From contig JALNWQ010000019.1 in assembly GCA_023230855.1 (NCBI GenBank), forward strand, positions 1 through 64,000: a DNA stretch of 64,000 bases, written 5' to 3'. Numbering within the stretch: position 1 is the stretch's first letter; every line of letters starts with the position of its first letter. The notes beneath the pieces were generated by a model. The model had not been told where the DNA came from. It did not search any database and worked only from the letters and a program-made list of their open reading frames with translations. This document shows, in pieces, positions 33,653 to 42,120 of the stretch. Source of the stretch: Solirubrobacteraceae bacterium (lineage in GTDB: Bacteria; Actinomycetota; Thermoleophilia; Solirubrobacterales; Solirubrobacteraceae). The position numbers were made by a program, and so were the translations under genes.

Positions 33653-35434
33653 ATGAGCACCACCACGACCGCAGCCGGCACGACGATCGCGGACTTCGCC
33701 TTCCGGATCAAGGACGCCTACGGCGACCGCGTCGCAGCGCAGTACCAGACGTCCCCCGGCGAGTGGACGGACATCACGTACGACGCGCTCGTCGACACCG
33801 GCATCGAGATCGGCCGTGGCCTCCTCGATCTCGGCGTGCAGACCGGTGACAAGGTCTCGCTGCTCGCCGAGACGCGTCCGGTGTGGTCGATGGCGCACCT
33901 CGGCCTGACCGCCAGCGGCGCGGTGAACGTGTCGGTGTACCCGACGAACTCCCCCGAGGAGTGCGCCTGGGTCGTGGGCAACTCCCAGTCGGTCGGCATC
34001 ATCTGCGAGAACGCCGAGCAGGTCGCGAAGATCCAGAAGGTCCGCGACGAGCTGCCCGACCTGCAGTGGATCGTCGTCATCGACGGCGAGGCCGACGGCG
34101 CGATCCCCCTCGCCCAGCTGCGCGAGCGCGGGGCCCAGCACGACGTGTCGACGCTGCGCGAGCGGGCCGAGTCGGTGACCGTCGACGACGCGTACATGAT
34201 CATGTACACGTCGGGCACGACCGGTCCGCCCAAGGGCGTCGTCCTGTCGCACGGCAACTACCGGTTCATGCTCGACACGGCGCCGCAGCTGGCGAACATC
34301 GCCCCGGACGACGTCCTCTACCTCTTCCTGCCGCTGGCGCACGCGTTCGCGCTGCTCTTCCACCTCATGGTGTTCGACGTCGGCGCCAAGCTCATCTACT
34401 GGGGCGGCGACGCGACGAAGCTCGTGCCCGAGCTCGCCCAGACGAAGCCGACCCACCTGCCGGCCGTGCCGCGGATCTTCGAGAAGATCTACGCCGCCGT
34501 CGTCGGCGCGCAGGACGAGGCGACGCAGGCGAAGATGATCGGCGCCGCCCAGCTCGGGCTGAAGGTCCGCCGCATGCAGGAGGCCGGCGAGGAGGTCCCC
34601 GCCGACCTGCTCGAGAAGTTCAACCAGGCCGACGAGCAGCTCTTCACGAAGGTCCGGGGGATCTTCGGCGGCAACCTCCAGCGCGGCATCAGCGGCGGCG
34701 CGCCGGCCGGCAAGGAGATGCTCGAGTTCTTCTACGGCGCGGGCATCCCGATCACCGAGGGCTTCGGCATGACGGAGACCTCGACCGGCGCCGCGATGAA
34801 CCCGCCCGACGCGATCCGGTTCGGCAGCGTCGGCAAGGCCCTGCCGGGCCAGGAGGCGAAGATCGCCGAGGACGGCGAGCTGCTCGTCCGCGGTCCCAAC
34901 ATCTTCCAGGAGTACTACCGCAACGAGAAGGCCACGCGCGAGACGAAGGACGCGGAGGGCTGGCTCCACACCGGTGACCTGGCGACGATCGACGAGGACG
35001 GCTACATCTACATCGTCGGCCGCAAGAAGGACATCATCATCACCGCCGGCGGCAAGAACATCGCCCCGGCGAACTTCGAGAACGACCTGAAGCAGTCGCG
35101 CTGGGTGAGCCAGGTCGTCATGCACGGCGACCGTCGCCCGTTCCCGATCGCGCTCGTGACGCTCGACCCCGAGACGATCGGCGCGTGGGCGGCCGAGAAC
35201 GGCAAGCTCGCCGACGTCGCCGCGCTCGCCGAGGACGACGACGTGCGCGCGCTGATCCAGAAGGACATCGACGAGGTCAACGAGAAGTACGCCCGCGTCG
35301 AGCAGGTGAAGAAGTTCGCGATCCTCACCCGCGACCTGTCGCAGGAGACCGGTGAGCTGACCCCGACGATGAAGGTCAAGCGCAACGTCGTCAACGAGCA
35401 GTTCGCCGACGTCATCGAGGCGCTGTACGCGTAG
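33653..35434 (+). CDS. fadD: Long-chain fatty-acid-CoA ligase
   Basis: A 593-residue ANL-family ligase of the long-chain type. Motifs are MIMYTSGTTGPPKGVVLSHGN (A3), GFGMTETSTG (A5), GWLHTGDLATIDEDGYI (A7) and GRKKDIIITAGGKNIAPANFE (A8), then a C-terminal helical domain. It activates fatty acids as acyl-AMP and then acyl-CoA, feeding beta-oxidation or storage. The start follows a strong GGAGAGAGAC ribosome site. A hairpin terminator separates it from the lipid operon downstream. The CTCCC box upstream ties it to the same putative regulon. Confidence 0.88.
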   Translation: MSTTTTAAGTTIADFAFRIKDAYGDRVAAQYQTSPGEWTDITYDALVDTGIEIGRGLLDLGVQTGDKVSLLAETRPVWSMAHLGLTASGAVNVSVYPTNSPEECAWVVGNSQSVGIICENAEQVAKIQKVRDELPDLQWIVVIDGEADGAIPLAQLRERGAQHDVSTLRERAESVTVDDAYMIMYTSGTTGPPKGVVLSHGNYRFMLDTAPQLANIAPDDVLYLFLPLAHAFALLFHLMVFDVGAKLIYWGGDATKLVPELAQTKPTHLPAVPRIFEKIYAAVVGAQDEATQAKMIGAAQLGLKVRRMQEAGEEVPADLLEKFNQADEQLFTKVRGIFGGNLQRGISGGAPAGKEMLEFFYGAGIPITEGFGMTETSTGAAMNPPDAIRFGSVGKALPGQEAKIAEDGELLVRGPNIFQEYYRNEKATRETKDAEGWLHTGDLATIDEDGYIYIVGRKKDIIITAGGKNIAPANFENDLKQSRWVSQVVMHGDRRPFPIALVTLDPETIGAWAAENGKLADVAALAEDDDVRALIQKDIDEVNEKYARVEQVKKFAILTRDLSQETGELTPTMKVKRNVVNEQFADVIEALYA

Positions 35435-35440
35435 GCGGTC

Positions 35441-35475
35441 GGTGCGGGGCGGGTCACATCGCCCGCCCCCGCACC
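35441..35475 (+). terminator. Terminator after fadD
   Basis: GGTGCGGGGCGGG (35441-35453) pairs with CCCGCCCCCGCACC (35462-35475) with one bulge. It starts seven bases after the stop. Confidence 0.65.
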
Positions 35476-35481
35476 GGGCTT

Positions 35482-35547
35482 CTCCCCCTTGGGGGGACAC
35501 ATGCTCTCCCTTGGCGGGAGGGAACGGCATCTCCCCTGACCTAGGTT
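35482..35547 (+). promoter_or_regulatory. Double CTCCC-box promoter of the RibBA-like/lipid operon
   Basis: The distal box TCTCCCCCTTGGGGGGAC (35481-35498) and the proximal CTCCC-TTGGC-GGGAG (35506-35520). TAGGTT (35542-35547) follows 21 bases after GGGAG, or 16 after GGGAGGGAAC. The ATG is 44 bases further on. Confidence 0.65.
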
Positions 35548-35591
35548 GGTGATCACGAAGCGACAGCCGGTCCGCCGGCGGGAGAGCCACC

Positions 35592-36755
35592 GTGTTCCAC
35601 GACCACACCATCACCGCCGACCGACCGTCCGGAGATCACGCGGGCACCGGCCCGTTCGCGACGATCGACGAGGCGCTCGCCGAGCTGCGGGCCGGACGGA
35701 TGGTCGTCGTGTGCGACGACGAGGACCGCGAGAACGAGGGCGACCTGACGATGGCCGCCGAGTTCGCGACGCCCGAGGCAATCAACTTCATGGCCACCCA
35801 CGGTCGCGGACTCATCTGCCTGTCGCTCACCGGGCAGCGCTGCGACGAGCTGGGCCTGCGTCAGATGGCCGAGCACAACGAGGCGCCGCTCGGCACCGCG
35901 TTCACCGTGTCGATCGAGGCGCGCACCGGGGTGACGACCGGCATCTCGGCCGCCGATCGCGCCCACACGATCCAGGTCGCCGTCGATCCCACGTCGGACT
36001 CGTCCGATGTCGTCGTCCCGGGCCACATGTTCCCGCTCCGCGCCCGCGACGGCGGCGTGCTCGAGCGTCGAGGACAGACCGAGGCCGCCGTCGACCTGGC
36101 GCGCCTCGCCGGCCTGCGGCCCGCCGGCGTGATCTGCGAGATCATGAACGACGACGGGACGATGTCGCGGGTCCCGGACCTCGTGGGGTTCTGCGCCCGC
36201 CACGACCTCAAGATGGTCACCGTCGAGGCGCTCGCCGCGTACCGGCAGGAGCAGGAGCGGCGCGTCGTCCGCGCCGCCGAGACGGGGCTGCCGACGTCGC
36301 GCGGCGACTACCGCATCGTCGGGTACGAGACCCCGCACAGCGGTGAGGAGCACGTCGCGCTGGTGCACGGCGACCTCGGGGACGGGCACGACGTGCCGGT
36401 GCACGTCCAGCGCGCGGACCTCCTCGTCGACGTGTTCGGCGGCGGGCGGCGCGACGTCGACGCCGCACTGGACTGGATGCGGGCCGAGGGCCGCGGGGTG
36501 CTCGTGTACCTCGGCGGCGACGACCGCCTCGGCGCGCTGCAGCGCCGGGGCCACGCGCCGGCGACGTCGCGTCCGCGACCCGCGGTCGACATCCCCGACC
36601 ACGACCTCGCGGCGCAGATCCTCGTCGACCTCGGCGTGCGCTCGGCCCGCGTCCGGAGCGCCGACCGCCTGGCGCTCGAGGAGCTCGCCGACCACGGCCT
36701 CCACGCCGTCCCCGCGGGTCCGCGGTCGGTCGCGTCGGCCGCCGTCGTCCGCTGA
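35592..36755 (+). CDS. RibBA-like protein with altered active-site residues
   Basis: A 387-residue protein aligned along its length with bifunctional RibBA (riboflavin synthesis from ribulose-5-phosphate and GTP). The RibB part keeps DDEDRENEGDL, THGRGLICLSLT and TGISAADRA. Its GHTEA motif reads GQTEA, so Gln162 replaces the metal-binding His. The RibA part keeps GEEHVALVHGDL, but the zinc-cysteine block (normally CLTGDVFGSxRCDC) reads roughly DLLVDVFGGGRRDV near residues 276-290, with all three Cys missing. GTP cyclohydrolase activity is very unlikely, and RibB activity is doubtful. It heads an operon of lipid genes rather than rib genes. Confidence 0.8.
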   Translation: MFHDHTITADRPSGDHAGTGPFATIDEALAELRAGRMVVVCDDEDRENEGDLTMAAEFATPEAINFMATHGRGLICLSLTGQRCDELGLRQMAEHNEAPLGTAFTVSIEARTGVTTGISAADRAHTIQVAVDPTSDSSDVVVPGHMFPLRARDGGVLERRGQTEAAVDLARLAGLRPAGVICEIMNDDGTMSRVPDLVGFCARHDLKMVTVEALAAYRQEQERRVVRAAETGLPTSRGDYRIVGYETPHSGEEHVALVHGDLGDGHDVPVHVQRADLLVDVFGGGRRDVDAALDWMRAEGRGVLVYLGGDDRLGALQRRGHAPATSRPRPAVDIPDHDLAAQILVDLGVRSARVRSADRLALEELADHGLHAVPAGPRSVASAAVVR

Positions 36756-36778
36756 CCGCCGGACCGGCACGGGGCGGC

Positions 36779-38254
36779 ATGACCACCACCGCCGACCTCA
36801 TCGCCCGCGTCGAGGCGGCCCCACCGGGCCCCGCGACGATCGCCGCGTTCGACTACGACGGGACGCTCGTCGCCGGGCTCTCGGCGTCCGCGTTCATGCG
36901 CGAGCGGGTCCGCCGCCGCCAGATGGGGGCGGCGGAGCTCGTCGGCCTGTTGCGGGCCGCGCGGCGCGGGATCGAGTCGGACGAGGCGTTCGCGTCGTTC
37001 CTCGACGGCGCCCTGTCCCACTGGACCGGGCAGCGCGCCGACGACCTCGACGCGCTGGGCATGCGGCTCTTCAAGCACCGCACCGCGGCCCTGCTCCGAC
37101 GCGAGACGTACGCCGTCCTCGAGGCGCACCGGCGGATGGGGCACACGCTCGTCATCGCGTCGTCGGCGCTGACGTTCCAGACCGCGCCGGTCGCCCGGGC
37201 CCTCGAGGTCGACCACGTCGTCTGCACCCGTGCCGCCGTCGACGACGGCGGCCGACTCACCGGCCGGGCCGACGGCGTCCCGGTCTACGGACGCGAGAAG
37301 GCCCGGCGCGTGCTCGAGCTCGTCGACGCCCTCGGCGCGGATCCGGCCGACGCGTTCGCCTACTCCGACGGCGGCGAGGACGAGCCGCTGCTCGCCGCCG
37401 TCGGCCACGCGGCGGCGATCGAGCCCGACGACGACCTCCTCCGCGCCGCCGCCCGCCACGGGTGGCCCGTGCTCCCGTGCCGGGATCCGGCCCCACGGGC
37501 CACGCTCACCGACGCGGCCCGCACCGTCGCGTTCTACGGCGGCTTCGCCGGCGCGATGGGCGCGGCGGCCGGCATCGGGCTCGCCCGGCGCTCCCGGCGG
37601 TCGTTCCTCGACATCGCCTTCGGCGTCGGCGCCGACGTGAGCCTCGCCGCGGCCGGGGTCGACGTGCGGGTCCTCTCCGGCTCCGCCCACCTGTGGGACG
37701 CGCGGCCATGCGTCTTCGTCTTCAACCACGCGAGCAAGGTCGACACGATCGTCATGGCCAAGCTCCTGCGGCAGGACTTCACCGGCGTCGCGAAGGCCGA
37801 GGCGAAGAACGTGCCGATGTTCGGGCAGCTCTTCCAGCTCGCCGGCATCGCGCTCATCGACCGGGCGGACGCCCAGGGCGCCCGGGCGAAGATGGAGCCG
37901 CTGATCCAACGGCTGCGGGAGGGCACCTCGGTCGCGGTGTCGCCCGAGGGCACGCGCACGCCGACCCCGCGCCTGGGGCCGTTCAAGAAGGGCCCGTTCC
38001 ACATCGCGATGCAGGCCGGCGTGCCGGTCGTGCCGATCCTCTTCCGCGGCATCGACGAGGTGCAGTGGCGCGGGGCGCAGATCGTGCGCCCGGGGACCGT
38101 CGAGGTCGTCGTCCTCCCGCCGGTCGACACCTCCGAGTGGCTCCCCGAGACGGTCGATCGTCACCGCGACGACGTCCGCGCGCTCATGCTCGACGGCCTC
38201 GACGCCTGGCCCACCGACCGACCGGCCCGGCTGACCGCGGGGGCGACGCGATGA
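36779..38254 (+). CDS. HAD-phosphatase / PlsC acyltransferase fusion
   Basis: A 491-residue two-domain protein. The N-terminus is a HAD-IB phosphatase with AAFDYDGTLVAG (Asp25 nucleophile, Asp27), SSALTFQTAPVA as motif II and AYSDGGEDEPLL as motif IV. After a hydrophobic stretch near residues 245-275, the C-terminal half is a PlsC-type acyltransferase: NHASKVD at 316-322, SPEGTRTPTP and GVPVVPILFRG. The same fusion is known in mycobacteria (Rv2483c-like). It probably acylates lysophosphatidate, with the phosphatase acting on a lipid or small phosphate. It starts 23 bases after the RibBA-like gene and overlaps the next gene. Confidence 0.87.
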   Translation: MTTTADLIARVEAAPPGPATIAAFDYDGTLVAGLSASAFMRERVRRRQMGAAELVGLLRAARRGIESDEAFASFLDGALSHWTGQRADDLDALGMRLFKHRTAALLRRETYAVLEAHRRMGHTLVIASSALTFQTAPVARALEVDHVVCTRAAVDDGGRLTGRADGVPVYGREKARRVLELVDALGADPADAFAYSDGGEDEPLLAAVGHAAAIEPDDDLLRAAARHGWPVLPCRDPAPRATLTDAARTVAFYGGFAGAMGAAAGIGLARRSRRSFLDIAFGVGADVSLAAAGVDVRVLSGSAHLWDARPCVFVFNHASKVDTIVMAKLLRQDFTGVAKAEAKNVPMFGQLFQLAGIALIDRADAQGARAKMEPLIQRLREGTSVAVSPEGTRTPTPRLGPFKKGPFHIAMQAGVPVVPILFRGIDEVQWRGAQIVRPGTVEVVVLPPVDTSEWLPETVDRHRDDVRALMLDGLDAWPTDRPARLTAGATR

Positions 38255-39654
38255 CCGATCAGGCCCTCGCGTGGGGCGCCGACGACTTCACCGCGCTCGA
38301 GGCCGTCATGTGGCGGGCCGGGGCCAACCCGACGCTGAGCTCCAACTCGGTGATCGTCGAGCAGCTCGACGTCGCCCCCGACTGGGAGCGGTTCCGCGAC
38401 GCCCACGAGTGGGGCACCCGGATGGCGCCGCGGTTCCGTCAGCGCGTCGTCGACGGGCGCACCGGCCTCGGACGACCGACGTGGGTCGTCGACGAGCGGT
38501 TCGACCTCGACCGTCACGTCCGCCGGGTCGCGCTGCGCGACGGAGGCTGGGACGAGCTGCTCGACCGGGTGGCGCGGATCGCGCAGGCCCCGTTCGACGA
38601 GCGCCGACCGCCGTGGGAGGCGACCCTCGTCACCGGCCTCCCCGAGGGCCGTGTCGCGTACGTCCTCAAGCTCCACCACGCGACCCTCGACGGCGCGGCC
38701 GGGATGCAGCTCCTCGGCCGCCTGCACTCGCGCACGCGCGAGCCGACGGACGACAAGCCGCAGCCCCCGGCACCGGTCGCAGGCACGCCCCGCGTGCTCG
38801 CCCGACAGCTGCGCCGCGACGCCGGAGCGGCCGTCGGACTGCTCCGCCGTGCACCGACGCTCGGCCGCGCCGCGGCCCGGGCCGACCGGACGGTGCACGA
38901 CGCCATGGCGTACGCGGCGTCGCTGCGTCGGGTCCTCGGCGACGTCGACGCGGAGCCCTCGCCGCTCTGGTCCGCGCGCGACGGGCGCTGGCGGTTCCAG
39001 GCGCTCGACGTGCGGCTCCCGCACCTGAAGGCCGCGGCCCGCGCCGCCGACGCGTCGCTCAACGACGCCTACCTCGCCGCGGTCCTCGGTGGCGTCCGGC
39101 GCTACCACGAGGAGATGGGCTCCCCCGTCGACGCGATCCCGGTCGCGATCCCGGTGTCGACGCGCCGACCCGACGACCCCGAGGGCGGCAACCGGTTCGC
39201 CGGCGCGCGGCTGCGCGGACCGGTGGGGATCGTCGACCCGGTCGAGCGGATGCACGAGGTCGGCCGGACGGTCCGCGCGCTCCGTGACGAGCCCGCGCTC
39301 GACGCGCTCGGGACGATCGCACCCGGGCTCGCCCGTCTGCCGGGCCCCGTCGTGGCCGGCCTCGCCGGGCGGCTCACCGCGGCGAACGACCTGCAGGCGT
39401 CGAACATCCCCGGGATCCGCGACGAGACCTTCATCGCCGGGGCGCGCGTCGAGCGGTGCTACGCCTTCGGACCCCTGCCGGGGTGTGCTGTGATGGTCGT
39501 CATGGTCACCCACGGCGACATCTGCTGCGTCACCGTCAACCACGACGCCGCCGCGATCAGCGACCCCCCGCGGTTCCGTCGCTGCCTCGCCGACGGATTC
39601 GCCGAGGTGCTCTCGCTCGTGCCCGGTGCGGCCCCGGCCGCGGAGCGGCGATGA
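38251..39654 (+). CDS. Wax ester synthase/diacylglycerol acyltransferase (WS/DGAT)
   Basis: A 467-residue WS/DGAT that uses acyl-CoA to make triacylglycerol or wax esters at the membrane surface. The catalytic HHxxxDG motif is HHATLDG at residues 142-148. The C-terminal part has NRFAGARLRGPVG and ASNIPGIRDETFIAGARVERCYAFGPLPG, typical of the family. The ATG overlaps the PlsC fusion stop by four bases, so phosphatidate and diacylglycerol formation and storage are genetically linked. No signal peptide is present. Confidence 0.9.
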   Translation: MTDQALAWGADDFTALEAVMWRAGANPTLSSNSVIVEQLDVAPDWERFRDAHEWGTRMAPRFRQRVVDGRTGLGRPTWVVDERFDLDRHVRRVALRDGGWDELLDRVARIAQAPFDERRPPWEATLVTGLPEGRVAYVLKLHHATLDGAAGMQLLGRLHSRTREPTDDKPQPPAPVAGTPRVLARQLRRDAGAAVGLLRRAPTLGRAAARADRTVHDAMAYAASLRRVLGDVDAEPSPLWSARDGRWRFQALDVRLPHLKAAARAADASLNDAYLAAVLGGVRRYHEEMGSPVDAIPVAIPVSTRRPDDPEGGNRFAGARLRGPVGIVDPVERMHEVGRTVRALRDEPALDALGTIAPGLARLPGPVVAGLAGRLTAANDLQASNIPGIRDETFIAGARVERCYAFGPLPGCAVMVVMVTHGDICCVTVNHDAAAISDPPRFRRCLADGFAEVLSLVPGAAPAAERR

Positions 39655-40478
39655 CCGGCATCGCGTCCCACCACCGTGAGGGAGCGGGAACCCCGGTGGT
39701 GCTCCTCCACGGCTTCACGGGATCGTGGCGGATCTGGCGGCACGTCATCCCGACGTTGGCGGCCCACCACGACGTCATCGCGATCGCGCTGCCCGGGCAC
39801 GCCGGCTGGGAGGACGCGGTGGAGCTCGAACGCGGGGTGCCCGGCATCGTCGACGCGCTCGAGCGTCGACTCGACGACCTGGGCGTCGACCGGCCGCACC
39901 TCGTCGGCAACTCGCTCGGCGGTTGGCTGTCGATCGAGCTCGCCCGTCGGGGTCGCGCCCGATCGCTGACGGCGCTGTCGCCCGCCGGCGCATGGGAGCG
40001 CACGCGCGACCGGGCGCGGGTGATCCGGTTGATGCACCTCACCGCCGCCTATGCGGCGCGCACCCCGCCGTCGCGGGACCGGCTGCTGGCCCGCCCGCGC
40101 ATGCGGCGGCTCGCGTTGCGGTCGGTGGCCGAGCACGGGGACCGGGTGCCGTACCACGAGGCGGTCGAGATCATGGCCGACGCGCGCGCGTGCACGGCGG
40201 TCGAGCCGTTCCTGCGCTGGGCCGCGACCGTGCCGTCGCTGCTGCAGGTCGACGACGCGCCGGAGTGCCCGTCGGTCGTCGCGTGGTCCGAGTGCGACCG
40301 CGTGCTCCCGTTCGCACGGTACGGCCGGCCGATGGTCGAGGCGCTCGGGCCGGTCGCGGTCCGGCGGCTGCGCGGCGTCGGCCACGTGCCGATGCTCGAC
40401 GACCCCGGGCTCGTCGCGCACACGATCCTGAGCCTCACCTCTCGCGTGGACGAGCCGACAGGAGCCCGCATCCCGTGA
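39651..40478 (+). CDS. Alpha/beta hydrolase (lipase/esterase-like)
   Basis: A 275-residue alpha/beta hydrolase. Features are the oxyanion HGFTGSWRIW, nucleophile elbow GNSLGG with Ser, an acidic residue near SECDRVLPF, and the His in GVGHVPMLDDP. No signal peptide is seen. It overlaps its neighbours by four bases on both sides, in an operon with WS/DGAT and a monoacylglycerol-lipase-like gene. Hydrolysis of acyl esters is likely; the exact substrate is unknown. Confidence 0.83.
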   Translation: MTGIASHHREGAGTPVVLLHGFTGSWRIWRHVIPTLAAHHDVIAIALPGHAGWEDAVELERGVPGIVDALERRLDDLGVDRPHLVGNSLGGWLSIELARRGRARSLTALSPAGAWERTRDRARVIRLMHLTAAYAARTPPSRDRLLARPRMRRLALRSVAEHGDRVPYHEAVEIMADARACTAVEPFLRWAATVPSLLQVDDAPECPSVVAWSECDRVLPFARYGRPMVEALGPVAVRRLRGVGHVPMLDDPGLVAHTILSLTSRVDEPTGARIP

Positions 40479-41284
40479 CGCAGAAGACGACCGACCACAT
40501 CGACGGGACGCGCGGCCGGCTGGCCGTGCACCGCTGGATCCCGGGTGACCCACGGGCGGTGGTGGTCCTCGCCCACGGCTACGGCGAGCACGCCGGACGC
40601 TACGACGCACTCGCCCGGCACCTGGCTGGACGGGGCCTGGTCGTCGTCGCGCCCGACCACGCCGGTCATGGCGAGTCCGAGGGCGAGCGCGCGCTCATCG
40701 CGGACTTCGAGGACGTCGTCACCGACCTCGACCGCGTGACCGACACGGTCCGCGACGCGTTCGAGCCCTTGCCCCGGGTGCTGCTCGGGCACTCCCTCGG
40801 CGGCATCGTCGCCACGCGACTGGCGCAGCGCGACGCCGCGGTATGGCGCGGCCTGGCGCTCAGCGGCCCGGTGATCGGCGGCAATCCGGACATTCTCGCG
40901 CTGATCGATCTGGACCCGATCCCCGAGGTGCCGATCGACCCGGCGGCCCTCTCGCGGGACCCCGCGGTCGGCGAGGCCTACGCGGCCGATCCGCTCGTGT
41001 ACCACGGAGCGTTCCGCGTCGAGACGCTCCGCGCCGTGGCGCAGACGGTCGCCGACATCGGCAGCACGGTCGAGGGCCTGGAGATCCCCCTGCTGTGGCT
41101 GCACGGCGAAGAGGACGGACTCGCCCCGCTCGACGTCACGCGGGCCGCGGTCAGCGAGCTCGGCGCCTCCACCGTCGAGCGGCACATCTACCCCGGCGCG
41201 CGGCACGAGGTCTTCAACGAGACCAACCGCGACGAGGTCATCGGTCACCTGGACGCGTTCATCGACCGCGTCGTCGCCGACTGA
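40475..41284 (+). CDS. Monoacylglycerol lipase-like alpha/beta hydrolase
   Basis: A 269-residue hydrolase starting at a GTG that overlaps the previous stop (GTGA). It has VVLAHGYGEHAGRYDALARHL and PDHAGHGESEGERA, which are hallmarks of monoacylglycerol lipase/lysophospholipase. The nucleophile is in GHSLGG, the Asp in LHGEEDGLAP and the His in GARHEVFNE. It is the last gene of the operon, followed by a strong hairpin, and probably releases fatty acids from stored or imported glycerides. Confidence 0.86.
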   Translation: MTQKTTDHIDGTRGRLAVHRWIPGDPRAVVVLAHGYGEHAGRYDALARHLAGRGLVVVAPDHAGHGESEGERALIADFEDVVTDLDRVTDTVRDAFEPLPRVLLGHSLGGIVATRLAQRDAAVWRGLALSGPVIGGNPDILALIDLDPIPEVPIDPAALSRDPAVGEAYAADPLVYHGAFRVETLRAVAQTVADIGSTVEGLEIPLLWLHGEEDGLAPLDVTRAAVSELGASTVERHIYPGARHEVFNETNRDEVIGHLDAFIDRVVAD

Positions 41285-41333
41285 ATCGCCGGCGCGGCTC
41301 CGCCCTCCGGACCCGGTGAGCCGCGGCGCACGG

Positions 41334-41369
41334 GCGTCGCCCCGGCCGTGACCGCGGCCGGGGCGACGC
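41334..41369. terminator. Bidirectional terminator hairpin
   Basis: GCGTCGCCCCGGCC (41334-41347) and GGCCGGGGCGACGC (41356-41369) form a 14-base-pair stem with an eight-base loop, between the convergent lipase and SCP2-like genes. Confidence 0.75.
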
Positions 41370-41377
41370 GGGGCGCG

Positions 41378-41782
41378 TCAGGCCGTCGCGCCGTCCTTCT
41401 CCGCGATGATCTCGCGGTACATCGGGAACAGCGGCTTCGTCACCGGGACGAGCTTGAGGATCTTGCTGACCGGGCCCTTGGCCTTGACCTTGCCCTTGGC
41501 CAGACCGACCGCGAGGTTGTACTCGCCACGCCAGTACTTGTCGGCGGTGTCGGCGGACATCCAGAGCTTGACGTCGGCGTCCTTGTCGTCGCCGCCCTCG
41601 ATGACCTCGACGGCGGGCTCGGTCATGCGGATGGTGAGGCTCGTGTCGGGATCGGTGTAGTACACCTGCATCACGACGCCCGAAGCGGCGAGCTTGGGGC
41701 CGGACTCGGGGTGCTCGCCGGCCTTGCGGAAGACGCCGCCGATGTACTTGTAGACGTCGTCGGCGTCGTTGAAGTAGGCCAT
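41378..41782 (-). CDS. SCP2-like carrier protein
   Basis: A 134-residue paralogue of the protein at 24886-25308 with the same DADDVYKYIGGVF opening. The middle reads DADVKLWMSADTADKYWRGEYN and the end GPVSKILKLVPVTKPLFPMYREI. Sterol-carrier-type proteins hold a lipid or acyl-CoA in a hydrophobic tunnel and can pass it to enzymes or permeases. It is divergent from another SCP2-like gene, and the shared 338-base region has four CTCCC-type boxes. Its place beside the mce operon fits handling of imported lipid. Confidence 0.75.
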   Translation of the reverse strand: MAYFNDADDVYKYIGGVFRKAGEHPESGPKLAASGVVMQVYYTDPDTSLTIRMTEPAVEVIEGGDDKDADVKLWMSADTADKYWRGEYNLAVGLAKGKVKAKGPVSKILKLVPVTKPLFPMYREIIAEKDGATA

Positions 41783-41852
41783 GGATGTCCTCGCGGAGGG
41801 TTGTGCGGATTACGGCCCGGTGGGCCGGGTCGCGGAGCGCGACCCGGACGCC

Positions 41853-41972
41853 AGCCTCCGCGATCCGGCCGACCGGGTCGTCTCCCCCGCGAGGGACCTT
41901 GCTCCTCCACCGGACAGGGGCCCTCCCCCGCGTCGTGCCGTCGGGGAGAGCCGTCTACCCCCTCCGAGGGAC
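41853..41972. promoter_or_regulatory. Cluster of four CTCCC-type boxes between divergent SCP2-like genes
   Basis: Boxes at 41880-41896 (CTCCCCC/GAGGGAC), 41902-41920 (CTCCTCCACC/GGACAGGGG), 41922-41950 (CCTCCCCC/GGGGAGAG) and 41956-41972 (ACCCCCTCCGAGGGACC). The first two face the minus gene: GGGGGAGAC, 21 bases, then GAGGCT (41858-41853). The last two face the plus gene, without a clear -10. The rest of 41783-42120 shows nothing else. Confidence 0.5.
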
Positions 41973-42120
41973 CTCCTTCTTCCGTCCCGCAGACGTCACC
42001 CGATCGTGGCGGTGCGAGATTCACCGTGTTGGGTCCGGCATGCCGCGCGCAGCCTCGCGCACGGGACCGGACGAGGGGTGAGGCCCGACCATCGGATGGC
42101 GGGCGAGGAGAGTGACCACG

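Noticed and set aside
42112..42120. GTG start for the SCP2-like gene at 42112
   Set aside because: The GAGGAG ribosome site is almost touching it; ATG 42121 has better spacing.
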